A stretch of DNA of 64,000 nt from Streptomyces sp. IMTB 2501. GTDB taxonomy: Bacteria > Actinomycetota > Actinomycetes > Streptomycetales > Streptomycetaceae. A program made the position numbers and the translations under genes. The stretch spans positions 223,308 to 287,307 of the forward strand of contig NZ_MQUS01000008.1 in the NCBI RefSeq assembly GCF_001953885.1, read 5' to 3'. The first letter of the stretch is position 1, and each line of letters begins with the position of its first letter. The notes below the pieces were generated by a model. That model was not told the DNA's origin. It worked only from the letters and a program-made list of their open reading frames with translations, and ran no database searches. Positions 17,252-25,428 of this stretch are shown piece by piece.

Positions 17252-18168
17252 GACAGCGCCCTCCCCAGTGCTCGTCGGGCCAGTGCGGCGACGGTGCGCC
17301 GCAGGTGCAGTACGGCGGGCGGAAGCGGGGTCACCGAGCCGTCGGGCTCCGGTACCGGGTCCGGGATGCAGGCCGCGGCGACGTACTCGCCGAAGGCGTT
17401 CAGGGCCTCCGGGACGAGCGCGCGGTCGTTGTCCCAGTCGATCAGCTGCGCGACCCACTGCTCGGCATCCAGGGGCCTGAGCGGCATCGGCGCTATGGCG
17501 CCCACGGCGCACCGCACTCCGCGCCGGGCGGGGTCGAGGACGAGCGCCACGGAGGCCAGCGCCCGGCCGGGGCCGGTGCGGCCGGTCGCCTTCAGGAAGA
17601 CCTGCGGGGCGTGCAGCAGCGGCACGCGCACGTAGCCGATGAGTTCGCCGCCGCGCAGCATCTCCACGCCGGCCAGCAGGTGCGACACCGGGATCTCCCG
17701 GCGGGCACCGCCCGGGCCCGCGATGATCAGCGTCGCCTCCAGGGCGGCCAGGACCGGCAGCGCGTCACCCGTCGGAGCGGCCGAGGCGATGTTGCCGCCG
17801 AGGGTGCCCGCGTTGCGGATGTGCGGCGGGCCCGCGGCGCGCGCGGCGGCGGCGAGCGCCGGGATCAGGGCCGCGAAGTCGGGGCGTCCCATGCGCGCGT
17901 GCGTGAGGCCCGCGCCGAGCAGCGCGTGGCCGTCCTGGTACTGCCAGCCGCGGATCTCGCTGATCCGCCCGAGGCCCACCAGGGCGGCGGGCCTGAGCTG
18001 GCCGGAGTTGACGGCGGCCATGAGGTCGGTGCCGCCCGCGACGGGCACGGCGGTGGGCACGGCGCCGAGGGCCGCCACCGCCTCGTCCAGCGTCGTGGGC
18101 AGCGTGACGGCCTGCGCCGCCTGCGGTGCGTGCGTGGTCAAACCGGCTGCCCCTTCCCGCTGCCCCAC
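17248..18168 (-). CDS. Molybdenum hydroxylase FAD-binding subunit (CoxM/XdhB type)
   Basis: 306 residues of the FAD-binding PCMH fold. The FAD motifs AGGTDLMAAV and, further on, IRNAGTLGGNIASAAPTGDALPVL are both present; the C-terminal CO-dehydrogenase flavoprotein domain follows (ASVALVLD). It takes electrons from the 2Fe-2S subunit and reduces the final acceptor. GTG 18168 is used as start; a TTG at 18139-18141 behind an AAGGGG box is equally plausible and would drop nine residues. It is the first gene of the three-subunit operon, linked to the next by a 4-bp overlap. Confidence 0.85.
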   Translation of the reverse strand: MGQREGAAGLTTHAPQAAQAVTLPTTLDEAVAALGAVPTAVPVAGGTDLMAAVNSGQLRPAALVGLGRISEIRGWQYQDGHALLGAGLTHARMGRPDFAALIPALAAAARAAGPPHIRNAGTLGGNIASAAPTGDALPVLAALEATLIIAGPGGARREIPVSHLLAGVEMLRGGELIGYVRVPLLHAPQVFLKATGRTGPGRALASVALVLDPARRGVRCAVGAIAPMPLRPLDAEQWVAQLIDWDNDRALVPEALNAFGEYVAAACIPDPVPEPDGSVTPLPPAVLHLRRTVAALARRALGRALS

Positions 18169-18316
18169 CTGGTCCCACCTGTGTGGCCGTACGGTACGTG
18201 CTCACAGGGCGGACGTGGCAACTCTGGCACATCTTCGCAAGGGCCGAACGCGGGGGTCCGCTAGGAGGCATTCGCCCACCTCATCGCGGAGATGGTCCGT
18301 TTTCACACGGCATCAC

Positions 18317-18328
18317 CGGTGCGCACCG
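18317..18328. promoter_or_regulatory. 12-bp palindrome upstream of the molybdenum hydroxylase operon
   Basis: CGGTGCGCACCG is a perfect palindrome about 150 bp upstream of the FAD-subunit start, flanked by ATCACC and GGTGAT arms. It could be an operator or the tip of a terminator for the hexosaminidase gene. No factor can be named. Confidence 0.3.
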
Positions 18329-18399
18329 ATTGACACTCTTTGGTGATCCTTGGAGCGTTTTTCCAGCACTTGTTCGGGACAGTCGGCTGGACGGCACGG

Positions 18400-20070
18400 T
18401 CACTTGTTCGGGGGCTGTCCCTCGATCGGGCGGCCGGGGACACCGGGGCGCCGCTGCCATGGCCGGGGCCCGGCGGGCGGCCGGTAGGCGACGCCGAGGG
18501 CGTCAAGTCGCGCGTAATGGGCGGCCATACGGCGTTCGAACCCGGCGAAGTCCCGTTCCTCAGGGGCGGGCAGCCGGCTCCAGGCCACCTCGGCGAAGGC
18601 CGCGAGCCGGGGGAAGGCCTGGTAGTCCACGCGCGCGGCGTCCTCCAGCACCTCGGTCCAGACGTTGGCCTGAGTGCCCAGCACATGCAGGGCCTCCGCC
18701 TCGGTGAGGTCGGCCGGGACGGGTTCGAACCGGTAGACGTCCTCCAGGGTGCGCACGAACCCGATCGGCACCGGCTCGTCCTCGCCCGGGGCCTGACGGT
18801 GGTCCAGATACACGAACTGCTCCGGGCACATGACGACGTCGTGGCCGGCCCGCGCGGCCGCGATCCCGCCGCCGTAGCCGCGCCAGGACGACACCGCGGC
18901 GCCCTTCGCGAGGCCGCCCTCCAGGATCTCGTCCCAGCCGATGAGGCGGCGCCCGCGCGCGGCGAGCCAAGCGTCGAAGTGGCCGATGAACCACGACTGC
19001 AGCTCGTCCTCGCCGGCGAGGCCGAGGTCCGCGATCCGGTTCTTGGCGGTCACCGACCCGGTCCACTGCTCCTTGCGGCACTCGTCGCCGCCGACATGGA
19101 TGAACTGCGAGGGGAACAGCTCCAGGACCTCCTCGAACACCCCCTCGTAGAAGCGCAGGGTGGTGTCAGTGGGGGCGAGTACGTTGGCGGAGATCCCCCA
19201 GTTGTCCCAGACGTCCAGGGCGGTGGTGTCGATGACATCGGAGTTGCCGAGTTCCGGATACGCGGCGATGGCGGCCTGTGAATGGCCCGGTACGTCGATT
19301 TCCGGGACGACGGTGATATGCCGCTCGGCGGCATAGGCGACGATCTCCCGGATGTCGTCCTGGGTGTAGTAACCGCCGTGCGGTTTCTCCTCCCACAACG
19401 GCGATGCGCGGTGACCGAATTTCGACCGCGCCCGCCAGGAGGCGGTTTCGGCCAGCTTCGGATACCGCTTGATCTCGATCCGCCAGCCCTGGTCGTCGGT
19501 CAGATGGAAGTGGAAGACGTTGAGTTTGTGCGCGGCCATCAGATCGAGATAGCGCAGCACACCGTCCTTGGGCATGAAGTGCCGGGCCACGTCGAGGAGA
19601 AGGCCGCGCCAGCGGAATCGGGGCGCGTCGCGGATGGTGACGGCCGGGAACTCCCACTCGGTCCGGCCGCTGACCGGAGCGCGCCGGAAGGCCTCCGGGC
19701 CCAGCAGTTGACGAAAGGTCTGGGCGCCCCAGAACAGACCGGCCTCGCTCGCGCCGTCGATGCAGACGAGATATCCGTCGGCACACAGCTGATAGCCCTC
19801 GTCACTGCCGAGTGCGTCCGCGAGCGCGGGGTTGATCCGCAGCAGGATGCGGCAGCCGCTGTCGCGCAGCGGGGCCAGCGGCAGCCCGGTCCCCGCGCCG
19901 ACGGTCGTCCGCAGCCAGCGCGCGACCCGCTCGGTGCCCTCCGTGGCCTCGATCTCGGTGTCCGCGTCGATGACGAATCCGGTTCCGCCGCCGGGCAGCG
20001 AGGCCGCGAGGCCGGCCGGCGCGGGGATCAGCGACACGTCGGGTTCCGGGAAGAGGGGTTTGTCGCTCAT
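18400..20070 (-). CDS. Beta-N-acetylhexosaminidase, GH20
   Basis: 556 residues. An N-terminal GH20b-like alpha/beta domain (about 1-145) is followed by the catalytic barrel starting PRFRWRGLLLDVARHFMP. The substrate-assisted catalytic pair is in HVGGDECRKEQW (Asp-Glu), and HFHLTDDQGWRIEIKRYP and VPEIDVPGHSQAA are also typical. It releases terminal GlcNAc from chitin oligosaccharides or wall fragments. No clear signal peptide is visible at the N-terminus, so it may act in the cytoplasm on imported chitobiose. A DasR-type site lies about 80 bp upstream of the start, fitting control by GlcNAc-phosphate levels. Confidence 0.9.
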   Translation of the reverse strand: MSDKPLFPEPDVSLIPAPAGLAASLPGGGTGFVIDADTEIEATEGTERVARWLRTTVGAGTGLPLAPLRDSGCRILLRINPALADALGSDEGYQLCADGYLVCIDGASEAGLFWGAQTFRQLLGPEAFRRAPVSGRTEWEFPAVTIRDAPRFRWRGLLLDVARHFMPKDGVLRYLDLMAAHKLNVFHFHLTDDQGWRIEIKRYPKLAETASWRARSKFGHRASPLWEEKPHGGYYTQDDIREIVAYAAERHITVVPEIDVPGHSQAAIAAYPELGNSDVIDTTALDVWDNWGISANVLAPTDTTLRFYEGVFEEVLELFPSQFIHVGGDECRKEQWTGSVTAKNRIADLGLAGEDELQSWFIGHFDAWLAARGRRLIGWDEILEGGLAKGAAVSSWRGYGGGIAAARAGHDVVMCPEQFVYLDHRQAPGEDEPVPIGFVRTLEDVYRFEPVPADLTEAEALHVLGTQANVWTEVLEDAARVDYQAFPRLAAFAEVAWSRLPAPEERDFAGFERRMAAHYARLDALGVAYRPPAGPRPWQRRPGVPGRPIEGQPPNK

Positions 20071-20096
20071 GCCGCCCGCCGCACCTCCGCCACGCG

Positions 20097-20115
20097 CGTT
20101 GCACTGAGTGCAACG
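20097..20115. promoter_or_regulatory. Perfect palindrome in the hexosaminidase promoter
   Basis: CGTTGCACTGAGTGCAACG has 8-bp perfect arms around a TGA centre and lies 27-45 bp upstream of the ATG. Its position near the expected transcription start suggests an operator for a second regulator besides DasR. Confidence 0.45.
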
Positions 20116-20147
20116 ACCGTTCCACTGTGCACAACTGCGAGGAGGCT

Positions 20148-20163
20148 ACAGGTCTCGACCACT
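20148..20163. promoter_or_regulatory. DasR-responsive element (dre)-like site
   Basis: ACAGGTCTCGACCACT matches the recalled dre consensus ACTGGTCTAGACCACT at 14 of 16 positions and keeps the GGTC/GACC core. It is 78-93 bp upstream of the hexosaminidase start. DasR is the GntR-type repressor of chitin and GlcNAc genes in Streptomyces, so the match fits the gene's function. Confidence 0.7.
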
Positions 20164-20180
20164 CATGACCAGAGAACACG

Positions 20181-20223
20181 AGGACCCCCGGAACGCGCGC
20201 ACCGCGCACGCGACCGGGGGCCT
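20181..20223 (-). terminator. Terminator after DUF3039 gene
   Basis: Arms AGGACCCCCGG (20181-20191) and CCGGGGGCCT (20214-20223) pair with one bulge, with a GC-rich inner loop. It lies about 35 bases past the DUF3039 stop on the minus strand. Confidence 0.55.
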
Positions 20224-20258
20224 CACGACCTCGGACAGACGAGTCCTGGACGGATCCT

Positions 20259-20546
20259 TTACTTGTCGCCGCCCTTGCCGCCCTTGTCGTCGCCGCCGCT
20301 GCCCATGGATTCGTAGATCTCCTTGCACATGGGGCACACGGGGTACTTCTTCGGGTCGCGGCCCGGCACCCAGACCTTGCCGCACAGCGCCACGACGGGG
20401 GTGCCGTCGAGGGCGCTCGCCATGATCTTGTCCTTCTGGACGTAATGGGCGTAGCGCTCGTGGTCACCGTCGCCGTGGGACACCTGCGGCGTCGGCTCTA
20501 CGAGGGTCCCCGTACCAGTCCCGCGCTCGGGCTCAAGAGTGCTCAT
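20259..20546 (-). CDS. DUF3039 family protein
   Basis: 95 residues. The conserved core runs YAHYVQKDKIMASALDGTPVVALCGKVWVPGRDP and ends with a CPMCKEIYE motif, so two or three Cys may bind a metal. The C-terminus is a Gly/Asp/Lys tail. Streptomyces and other actinobacteria carry one copy near murA, and its function is unknown. It begins 29 bases after yqgE on the same strand and is probably cotranscribed with it. Confidence 0.85.
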   Translation of the reverse strand: MSTLEPERGTGTGTLVEPTPQVSHGDGDHERYAHYVQKDKIMASALDGTPVVALCGKVWVPGRDPKKYPVCPMCKEIYESMGSGGDDKGGKGGDK

Positions 20547-20575
20547 ACCAGCCAGGGTACTGAAGCACACACGTA

Positions 20576-21148
20576 TCAGTTGAGCGAAGGGTCGTCCGGA
20601 TATGTGGCCACCATCGCCAGTTCGTTGCGCTGGCGGCGCAGGACCTCGCGCCAGAGTCTTTCCGGGGCCGGCGAGGAGACGTCGCCGGGCTCCGACTCGA
20701 CCACGTACCAGGCGCCCTCGACCAGCTCGTCCTCCAGCTGGCCGGGGCCCCAGCCGGCGTATCCGGCGAAGATTCTCAGGGAACCGAGGGCCGCGGCGAG
20801 CAGCTCGGGCGGGGCCTCCAGGTCGACCAGGCCGATCGCGCCGTGCACCCGGCGCCAGCCGAGCGGGGCGAGGTCGCCGTTCGCACCGCCCGGGATGACC
20901 GCGACGCCGAGCGCCGAGTCCAGCGAGACGGGACCGCCCTGGAAGACCACACCGGGCTCGCCGGCCAGGTCGGCCCAGCCCTCCAGGATGTCGCCCACGT
21001 CCACGGGGGTCGGGCGGTTGAGGACGACACCGAGGGAGCCCTCCTCGTCGTGGTCGAGAAGGAGCACCACCGCGCGGTCGAAGTTCGGGTCCGCCAGGGC
21101 GGGAGTGGCCACGAGCAGCCGCCCTGTGAGCGAGGACACCTCGGTCAT
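20576..21148 (-). CDS. YqgE/AlgH family protein
   Basis: 190 residues. The family signature is clear: LLVATPALADPNFDRAVVLLL, then GVVLNRPTP, FQGGPVS and FAGYAGWGPGQLEDE. YqgE/AlgH proteins are widespread single-domain proteins of unsettled function. ATG at 21146-21148 is chosen because the family N-terminus starts there. The gene is divergent from murA and leads the two-gene unit with DUF3039. Confidence 0.9.
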   Translation of the reverse strand: MTEVSSLTGRLLVATPALADPNFDRAVVLLLDHDEEGSLGVVLNRPTPVDVGDILEGWADLAGEPGVVFQGGPVSLDSALGVAVIPGGANGDLAPLGWRRVHGAIGLVDLEAPPELLAAALGSLRIFAGYAGWGPGQLEDELVEGAWYVVESEPGDVSSPAPERLWREVLRRQRNELAMVATYPDDPSLN

Positions 21149-21424
21149 GCCAGAAATGATCCCGCATCTTCCCCCGGAGTGGGGAGCCAACGGGGGTGCG
21201 GGAGTGAACGCAGCTCAGGGAGCGCGGAAGCGCCCCAGGCGCACGTCCGGGGCCGGTGACCCCATGTGCCCGAAAGGGAACGGTTCGTGTTGTGACACAG
21301 CTATGACGTGGCTGGGTGGTACTTGGGCTTACGGGAGGGGGGTAATCGGCGATTACCCTGTCTTCCCGGCCCCTGCGCACAGTGATCGGCCGGCCCCTGC
21401 CCGACTCATCGGAACGCGAGATAC

Positions 21425-22765
21425 ATGACCGTCAACGACGATGTCCTGCTTGTCCACGGCGGAACCCCGCTGGAGGGCGAGATCCGTGTCCGCGGTGCGA
21501 AGAACCTCGTACCGAAGGCCATGGTCGCCGCCCTGCTGGGCAGCGCGCCGAGCCGACTGCGCAATGTTCCCGACATCCGTGACGTGCGGGTCGTCCGCGG
21601 CCTGCTCCAGTTGCACGGGGTGACGGTCCGTCCGGGCGAGGAGCCCGGCGAGCTGGTGATGGACCCGACGCACGTCGAGAGCGCCAATGTGGCTGACATC
21701 GACGCCCATGCGGGTTCCAGCCGTATTCCGATCCTGTTCTGCGGTCCGCTGCTGCACCGTCTCGGCCACGCGTTCATTCCCGGCCTCGGCGGCTGTGACA
21801 TCGGCGGCCGGCCCATCGACTTCCACTTCGACGTGCTGCGGCAGTTCGGCGCGACCATCGAGAAGCGCGCGGACGGCCAGTACCTGGAAGCCCCTAAGGG
21901 TCTGCGCGGTACGAAGATCCGGCTGCCGTACCCGTCCGTGGGCGCGACCGAGCAGGTGCTGCTGACGGCCGTAATGGCCGAGGGCGTCACGGAGTTGTCC
22001 AACGCGGCCGTCGAGCCGGAGATCGAGGACCTCATCTGCGTGCTGCAGAAGATGGGCGCGATCATCGCGATGGACACCGACCGCACGATCCGCATCACCG
22101 GTGTGGAGAGCCTCGGCGGCTACACCCACCGTGCCCTGCCGGACCGCCTGGAGGCCGCGTCCTGGGCCTCGGCGGCCCTCGCGACCAACGGCAACATCTA
22201 TGTCCGCGGCGCCCAGCAGCGCTCGATGATGACGTTCCTGAACACCTACCGGAAGGTGGGCGGCGCCTTCGAGATCGACGACGAGGGCATCCGCTTCTGG
22301 CACCCCGGTGGCCAGTTGAAGTCCATCGCACTGGAGACGGACGTACACCCCGGTTTCCAGACGGACTGGCAGCAGCCGCTGGTGGTGGCCCTGACGCAGG
22401 CCACGGGCCTGTCCATCATCCACGAGACGGTCTACGAGTCCCGTCTGGGCTTCACCTCGGCCCTGAACCAGATGGGCGCCCACATCCAGCTCTACCGCGA
22501 GTGCCTGGGCGGCTCGGACTGCCGTTTCGGCCAGCGCAACTTCCTGCACTCCGCGGTCGTCTCCGGCCCGACCAAGCTGCAGGGCTCCGACCTGGTCATC
22601 CCCGACCTGCGCGGCGGCTTCTCGTACCTGATCGCGGCCCTGGCGGCCGAGGGCACGTCCCGCGTCCACGGCATCGACCTCATCAACCGCGGCTACGAGA
22701 ACTTCATGGAGAAGCTCGTGGAGCTGGGAGCGAAGGTGGAACTGCCGGGCAAGGCCCTCGGCTGA
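21425..22765 (+). CDS. murA: UDP-N-acetylglucosamine 1-carboxyvinyltransferase MurA
   Basis: 446 residues of the EPSP-synthase fold. It transfers enolpyruvate from PEP to UDP-GlcNAc, the first committed step of peptidoglycan synthesis in the cytoplasm. RGAKN near residue 25 carries the substrate-binding Lys. The active-site Cys is kept at residue 124 (GGCDIGGRPID), so fosfomycin sensitivity at this target is expected. Start ATG 21425. The region 21149-21424 holds the divergent yqgE and murA promoters. A long hairpin follows the gene. Streptomyces often have a second murA paralog elsewhere. Confidence 0.93.
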   Translation: MTVNDDVLLVHGGTPLEGEIRVRGAKNLVPKAMVAALLGSAPSRLRNVPDIRDVRVVRGLLQLHGVTVRPGEEPGELVMDPTHVESANVADIDAHAGSSRIPILFCGPLLHRLGHAFIPGLGGCDIGGRPIDFHFDVLRQFGATIEKRADGQYLEAPKGLRGTKIRLPYPSVGATEQVLLTAVMAEGVTELSNAAVEPEIEDLICVLQKMGAIIAMDTDRTIRITGVESLGGYTHRALPDRLEAASWASAALATNGNIYVRGAQQRSMMTFLNTYRKVGGAFEIDDEGIRFWHPGGQLKSIALETDVHPGFQTDWQQPLVVALTQATGLSIIHETVYESRLGFTSALNQMGAHIQLYRECLGGSDCRFGQRNFLHSAVVSGPTKLQGSDLVIPDLRGGFSYLIAALAAEGTSRVHGIDLINRGYENFMEKLVELGAKVELPGKALG

Positions 22766-22809
22766 CGGCACACCACCCAGCTCCGGCCCGGACACCCGGC
22801 GGTGTTCTT

Positions 22810-22857
22810 ACGACGATGGGGCGGCACCCGGAAACCCGGGTGCCGCCCCATCGTCGT
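22810..22857. terminator. Bidirectional terminator between murA and hup
   Basis: A 22-bp perfect stem (22810-22831 with 22836-22857) closes a 4-base loop. It lies 45 bases after murA and 48 bases after the end of the convergent hup gene, so it should stop transcripts from both sides. Confidence 0.9.
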
Positions 22858-22904
22858 TATGCACAGTGCCCCTACGCCGTCCCGTTGGCACAGGGGCGGC
22901 AAGG

Positions 22905-23186
22905 TCACTTGCCCTTGGCCGCTTCCTTGAGCTTGCTGCCCGCGGTGACCTTCACGCTGTAGCCGGCGGGGATGTTGATCGGCTCGCCGGTCTGCGGGTT
23001 GCGCGCGGTGCGAGCGGCACGGTGGGTGCGCTCGAAGGTCAGGAAGCCGGGGATGGTGACCTTCTCGTCGCCCTTGGCGACGATCTCGCCGACGGTCTCG
23101 GCGAACGCGGCCAGCACGGCGTCGGCGTCCTTGCGGGTCACCTCGGCGCGATCGGCCAGCGCGGCCACCAGCTCACTGCGGTTCAT
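22905..23186 (-). CDS. hupA: HU-family nucleoid protein HupA
   Basis: 93 residues, the standard HU length, beginning MNRSELVAALADRAEVTRKDADAV. The beta-arm region GFLTFERTHRAARTARNPQTGEP and the conserved Pro-containing tip (PINIPAGYSVKV) are present. It binds and bends DNA non-specifically. This is the short HU paralog without the Lys/Ala-rich tail of HupS. The ATG has GGGAG seven bases upstream. It converges with murA. Region 23187-23572 upstream contains its promoter and no other gene that I can see. Confidence 0.93.
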   Translation of the reverse strand: MNRSELVAALADRAEVTRKDADAVLAAFAETVGEIVAKGDEKVTIPGFLTFERTHRAARTARNPQTGEPINIPAGYSVKVTAGSKLKEAAKGK

Positions 23187-23572
23187 GTTGTTACTCCCGT
23201 GTTTTTCTTGCCGTTGGGGTGTGCCACGCGGCGGATCCGCCCGAGGCACTGCGATGCCGATGCGCTCGCGCCCAGGGACGCATCCTGCCCCTACCTGCGG
23301 CGGTAAAGCCAATCCGGCACCCGTAGGAGTCGTGAGAACACCCTGGGGAGTCACACGAAAAGCGCCCGCTCGGCGTCACCCTAGAGCGCGCCCGGCACCA
23401 GCTGGTTCCACGACGCGCCGGTGCGGGGGCAGCCGTGGTGATCCTCACAGCCTCCACACAGTACAGGGCGGGAAAATCAGCCCTTCCGGCGCTCGACGAC
23501 GTGGCCGTGCGGGCCGAAGCGGGGGGTCCGGGGACAGCGGCCCCGGTACCCGCCCGCAGCAACGCCGGTCGC
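23187..23572. other. Intergenic gap with hup promoter, no gene seen
   Basis: 386 bases between the hup start and the malic enzyme stop, both on the minus strand. It must hold the hup promoter and the 3' untranslated region of the malic enzyme gene. No convincing ORF or RNA structure was found. Confidence 0.5.
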
Positions 23573-24997
23573 CTACTCGGCCGACGCCGACGCGCCGACG
23601 GCCTTCGCGGCGTCGCGCACCGCTCCGGCGACGGCGCCCGCGACCTTGTCGTTGAAGACACTCGGGATGATGTAGTTCGGGTTCAGCTCGTCCTCGGTCA
23701 CCACGTCGGCGAGGGCCTGCGCGGCGGCCAGCATCATCTCGGTGTTGACGGTGCGGGACTGGGCGTCCAGCAGGCCGCGGAAGACACCCGGGAAGACCAG
23801 CACGTTGTTGATCTGGTTCGGGAAGTCGGAGCGGCCGGTGGCCACGACGGCGGCCGTCTGACGGGCGACGGCCGGGTCGACCTCGGGGTCGGGGTTCGCG
23901 AGCGCGAACACGATGGCACCGTCGGCCATGGCGGCCACGTCGTCGCCGTCCAGCACATTGGGTGCCGAGACGCCGATGAACACGTCCGCGCCGCGCACGG
24001 CCTCCTTCAGAGTGCCCGTGAGGCCCTCGGGGTTGGTGTTGTCCGCGATCCAGCGCAGCGGCGAGTCGGCCGGTGCGCTCACCAGGTCCTCGCGGCCGGA
24101 GTGGACGACACCGTGGATGTCGGCGACGACGGCGTTCTTCACACCTGCGGCGAGCAGCAGCTTGAGGATGGCCGTACCGGCCGCGCCGGCGCCGGACATG
24201 ACGACCCGGATGTTCTCGATGGCCTTGTCCGCGACGCGCAGGGCGTTGGTCAGGGCGGCGAGGACGACGATGGCGGTGCCGTGCTGGTCGTCGTGGAAGA
24301 CGGGGATGTCGAGGGCCTCGCGCAGCCGGGCCTCGATCTCGAAGCAGCGCGGCGCCGAGATGTCCTCAAGGTTGATGCCGGCGAACCCGGGGGCGATCGC
24401 CTTGACGATCTCCACGATCGCGTCGGTGTCCTGGGTGTCCAGGCAGATCGGCCAGGCGTCGATGCCGGCGAAGCGTTTGAAGAGGGCCGCCTTGCCCTCC
24501 ATGACGGGCAGCGCGGCCTTGGGGCCGATGTTGCCGAGGCCGAGCACGGCGGAGCCGTCCGTCACGACCGCAACGGAGTTGCGCTTGATGGTGAGGCGGC
24601 GGGCGTCCTCGGGGTTCTGGGCGATCGCCATGCAGACACGGGCCACACCCGGCGTGTAGACCATGGACAGGTCGTCACGGTTGCGGATGGGGTGCTTGGA
24701 CTGCATCTCGATCTTGCCGCCGAGGTGCATCAGGAACGTACGGTCGGAGACCTTGCCGAGGGTGACGCCCTCGATGCCGCGCAGCTTCTCGACGATCTCC
24801 TCGGCGTGGGCCGTGGAGGTGGCCGCGATGGTCACGTCGATACGGAGCTTCTCGTGGCCGGACGCGGTGACGTCGAGGCCGGTGACCGAGCCTCCGGAGG
24901 ACTCCACGGCGGTGGTGAGCTGCGAGACGGCGGTTCCGCTCGCGGGCACCTCCAACCGGATGGTCATCGAGTAGGAGACGCTGGGCGCCGTTGCCAT
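23573..24997 (-). CDS. Malic enzyme, NAD-preferring type with ACT-like domain
   Basis: 474 residues. An N-terminal ACT-like domain (about 8-85, MTIRLEVPASGTAVSQL) precedes the malic enzyme core. MVYTPGVARVCMAIA and KRNSVAVVTDGSAVLGLGNIGP are diagnostic, with FHDDQHGTAIVVLAAL for metal and substrate and GAGAAGTAILKLL as the Rossmann loop. It decarboxylates malate to pyruvate, linking the TCA cycle to acetyl-CoA supply. In S. coelicolor the gene at this location encodes the NAD-dependent isoform (recalled). The ACT domain suggests allosteric control. Start ATG with GAGGAAG upstream. Confidence 0.9.
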   Translation of the reverse strand: MATAPSVSYSMTIRLEVPASGTAVSQLTTAVESSGGSVTGLDVTASGHEKLRIDVTIAATSTAHAEEIVEKLRGIEGVTLGKVSDRTFLMHLGGKIEMQSKHPIRNRDDLSMVYTPGVARVCMAIAQNPEDARRLTIKRNSVAVVTDGSAVLGLGNIGPKAALPVMEGKAALFKRFAGIDAWPICLDTQDTDAIVEIVKAIAPGFAGINLEDISAPRCFEIEARLREALDIPVFHDDQHGTAIVVLAALTNALRVADKAIENIRVVMSGAGAAGTAILKLLLAAGVKNAVVADIHGVVHSGREDLVSAPADSPLRWIADNTNPEGLTGTLKEAVRGADVFIGVSAPNVLDGDDVAAMADGAIVFALANPDPEVDPAVARQTAAVVATGRSDFPNQINNVLVFPGVFRGLLDAQSRTVNTEMMLAAAQALADVVTEDELNPNYIIPSVFNDKVAGAVAGAVRDAAKAVGASASAE

Positions 24998-25410
24998 GGC
25001 CGACTTCCTCTGCTTTCACCGTGTCGCGAGTTGTGCCGTCCGATCGTCGCACCTACCCGCGAGTACCTGATAGTCGCCCGGGGTTGCGGACGTTTTGTTC
25101 ACAGGGATCGGCAGGCAGGTGCGTGGTTTCGGAAAACCACTTCCACCATACGAGAAATGATCAGGCGGGAAAAGGGGTGCGCACCCCAAAGAAAGAGACC
25201 CACATCACGGACGTGATGTGGGTCTCCCACAAGTTCATGACACCGACCCGCCATGCTCGCCTCGCGGCAAGTGGTCCCTCGCAGGGACGAAGGTTGGGCC
25301 CGGGGGCTTGGATCGGGCCGGTGCCACACCAAGGCTAACAAACCGACGTCGTACGGCCATTCCCGTCCGGGATGTTCACAGGAAAGTCAGTCGCACAGCA
25401 GATCGGAAAG
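24998..25410. other. Intergenic gap: malic enzyme promoter, palindrome and helD terminator
   Basis: 413 bases with no gene. It contains a perfect 14-bp palindrome GGGGTGCGCACCCC (25174-25187), a strong hairpin at 25195-25226 and most of a 24-bp tandem duplication at 25381-25428. The malic enzyme promoter must be in its left half. Confidence 0.6.
25195..25226 (-). terminator. Intrinsic terminator of the HelD-like gene
   Basis: GAGACCCACATCAC (25195-25208) pairs perfectly with 25213-25226 around a 4-base loop. On the minus strand it is followed by TTTCTTT, as in a Rho-independent terminator. It is about 185 bases past the helicase stop. Confidence 0.8.
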
Positions 25411-25428
25411 TCAGTCGCGCAGCAGATC
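25381..25428. repeat. 24-bp tandem duplication over the end of the HelD-like gene
   Basis: 25381-25404 and 25405-25428 differ at one base. The right copy contains the last codons (DLLRD) and the TGA stop; the left copy is a second, non-coding version just past the stop. Confidence 0.9.

Noticed and set aside
15191..17635. Very long open frames opposite the molybdenum hydroxylase, malic enzyme and pkaA genes
   Set aside because: They are complements of well-supported genes; such frames arise from high third-position GC. Their Arg/Pro/Ala-rich products match no family.
18367..18412. 12-bp direct repeat CACTTGTTCGGG at the end of the hexosaminidase gene
   Set aside because: Only two copies, one coding; no further structure, so probably chance or old slippage.
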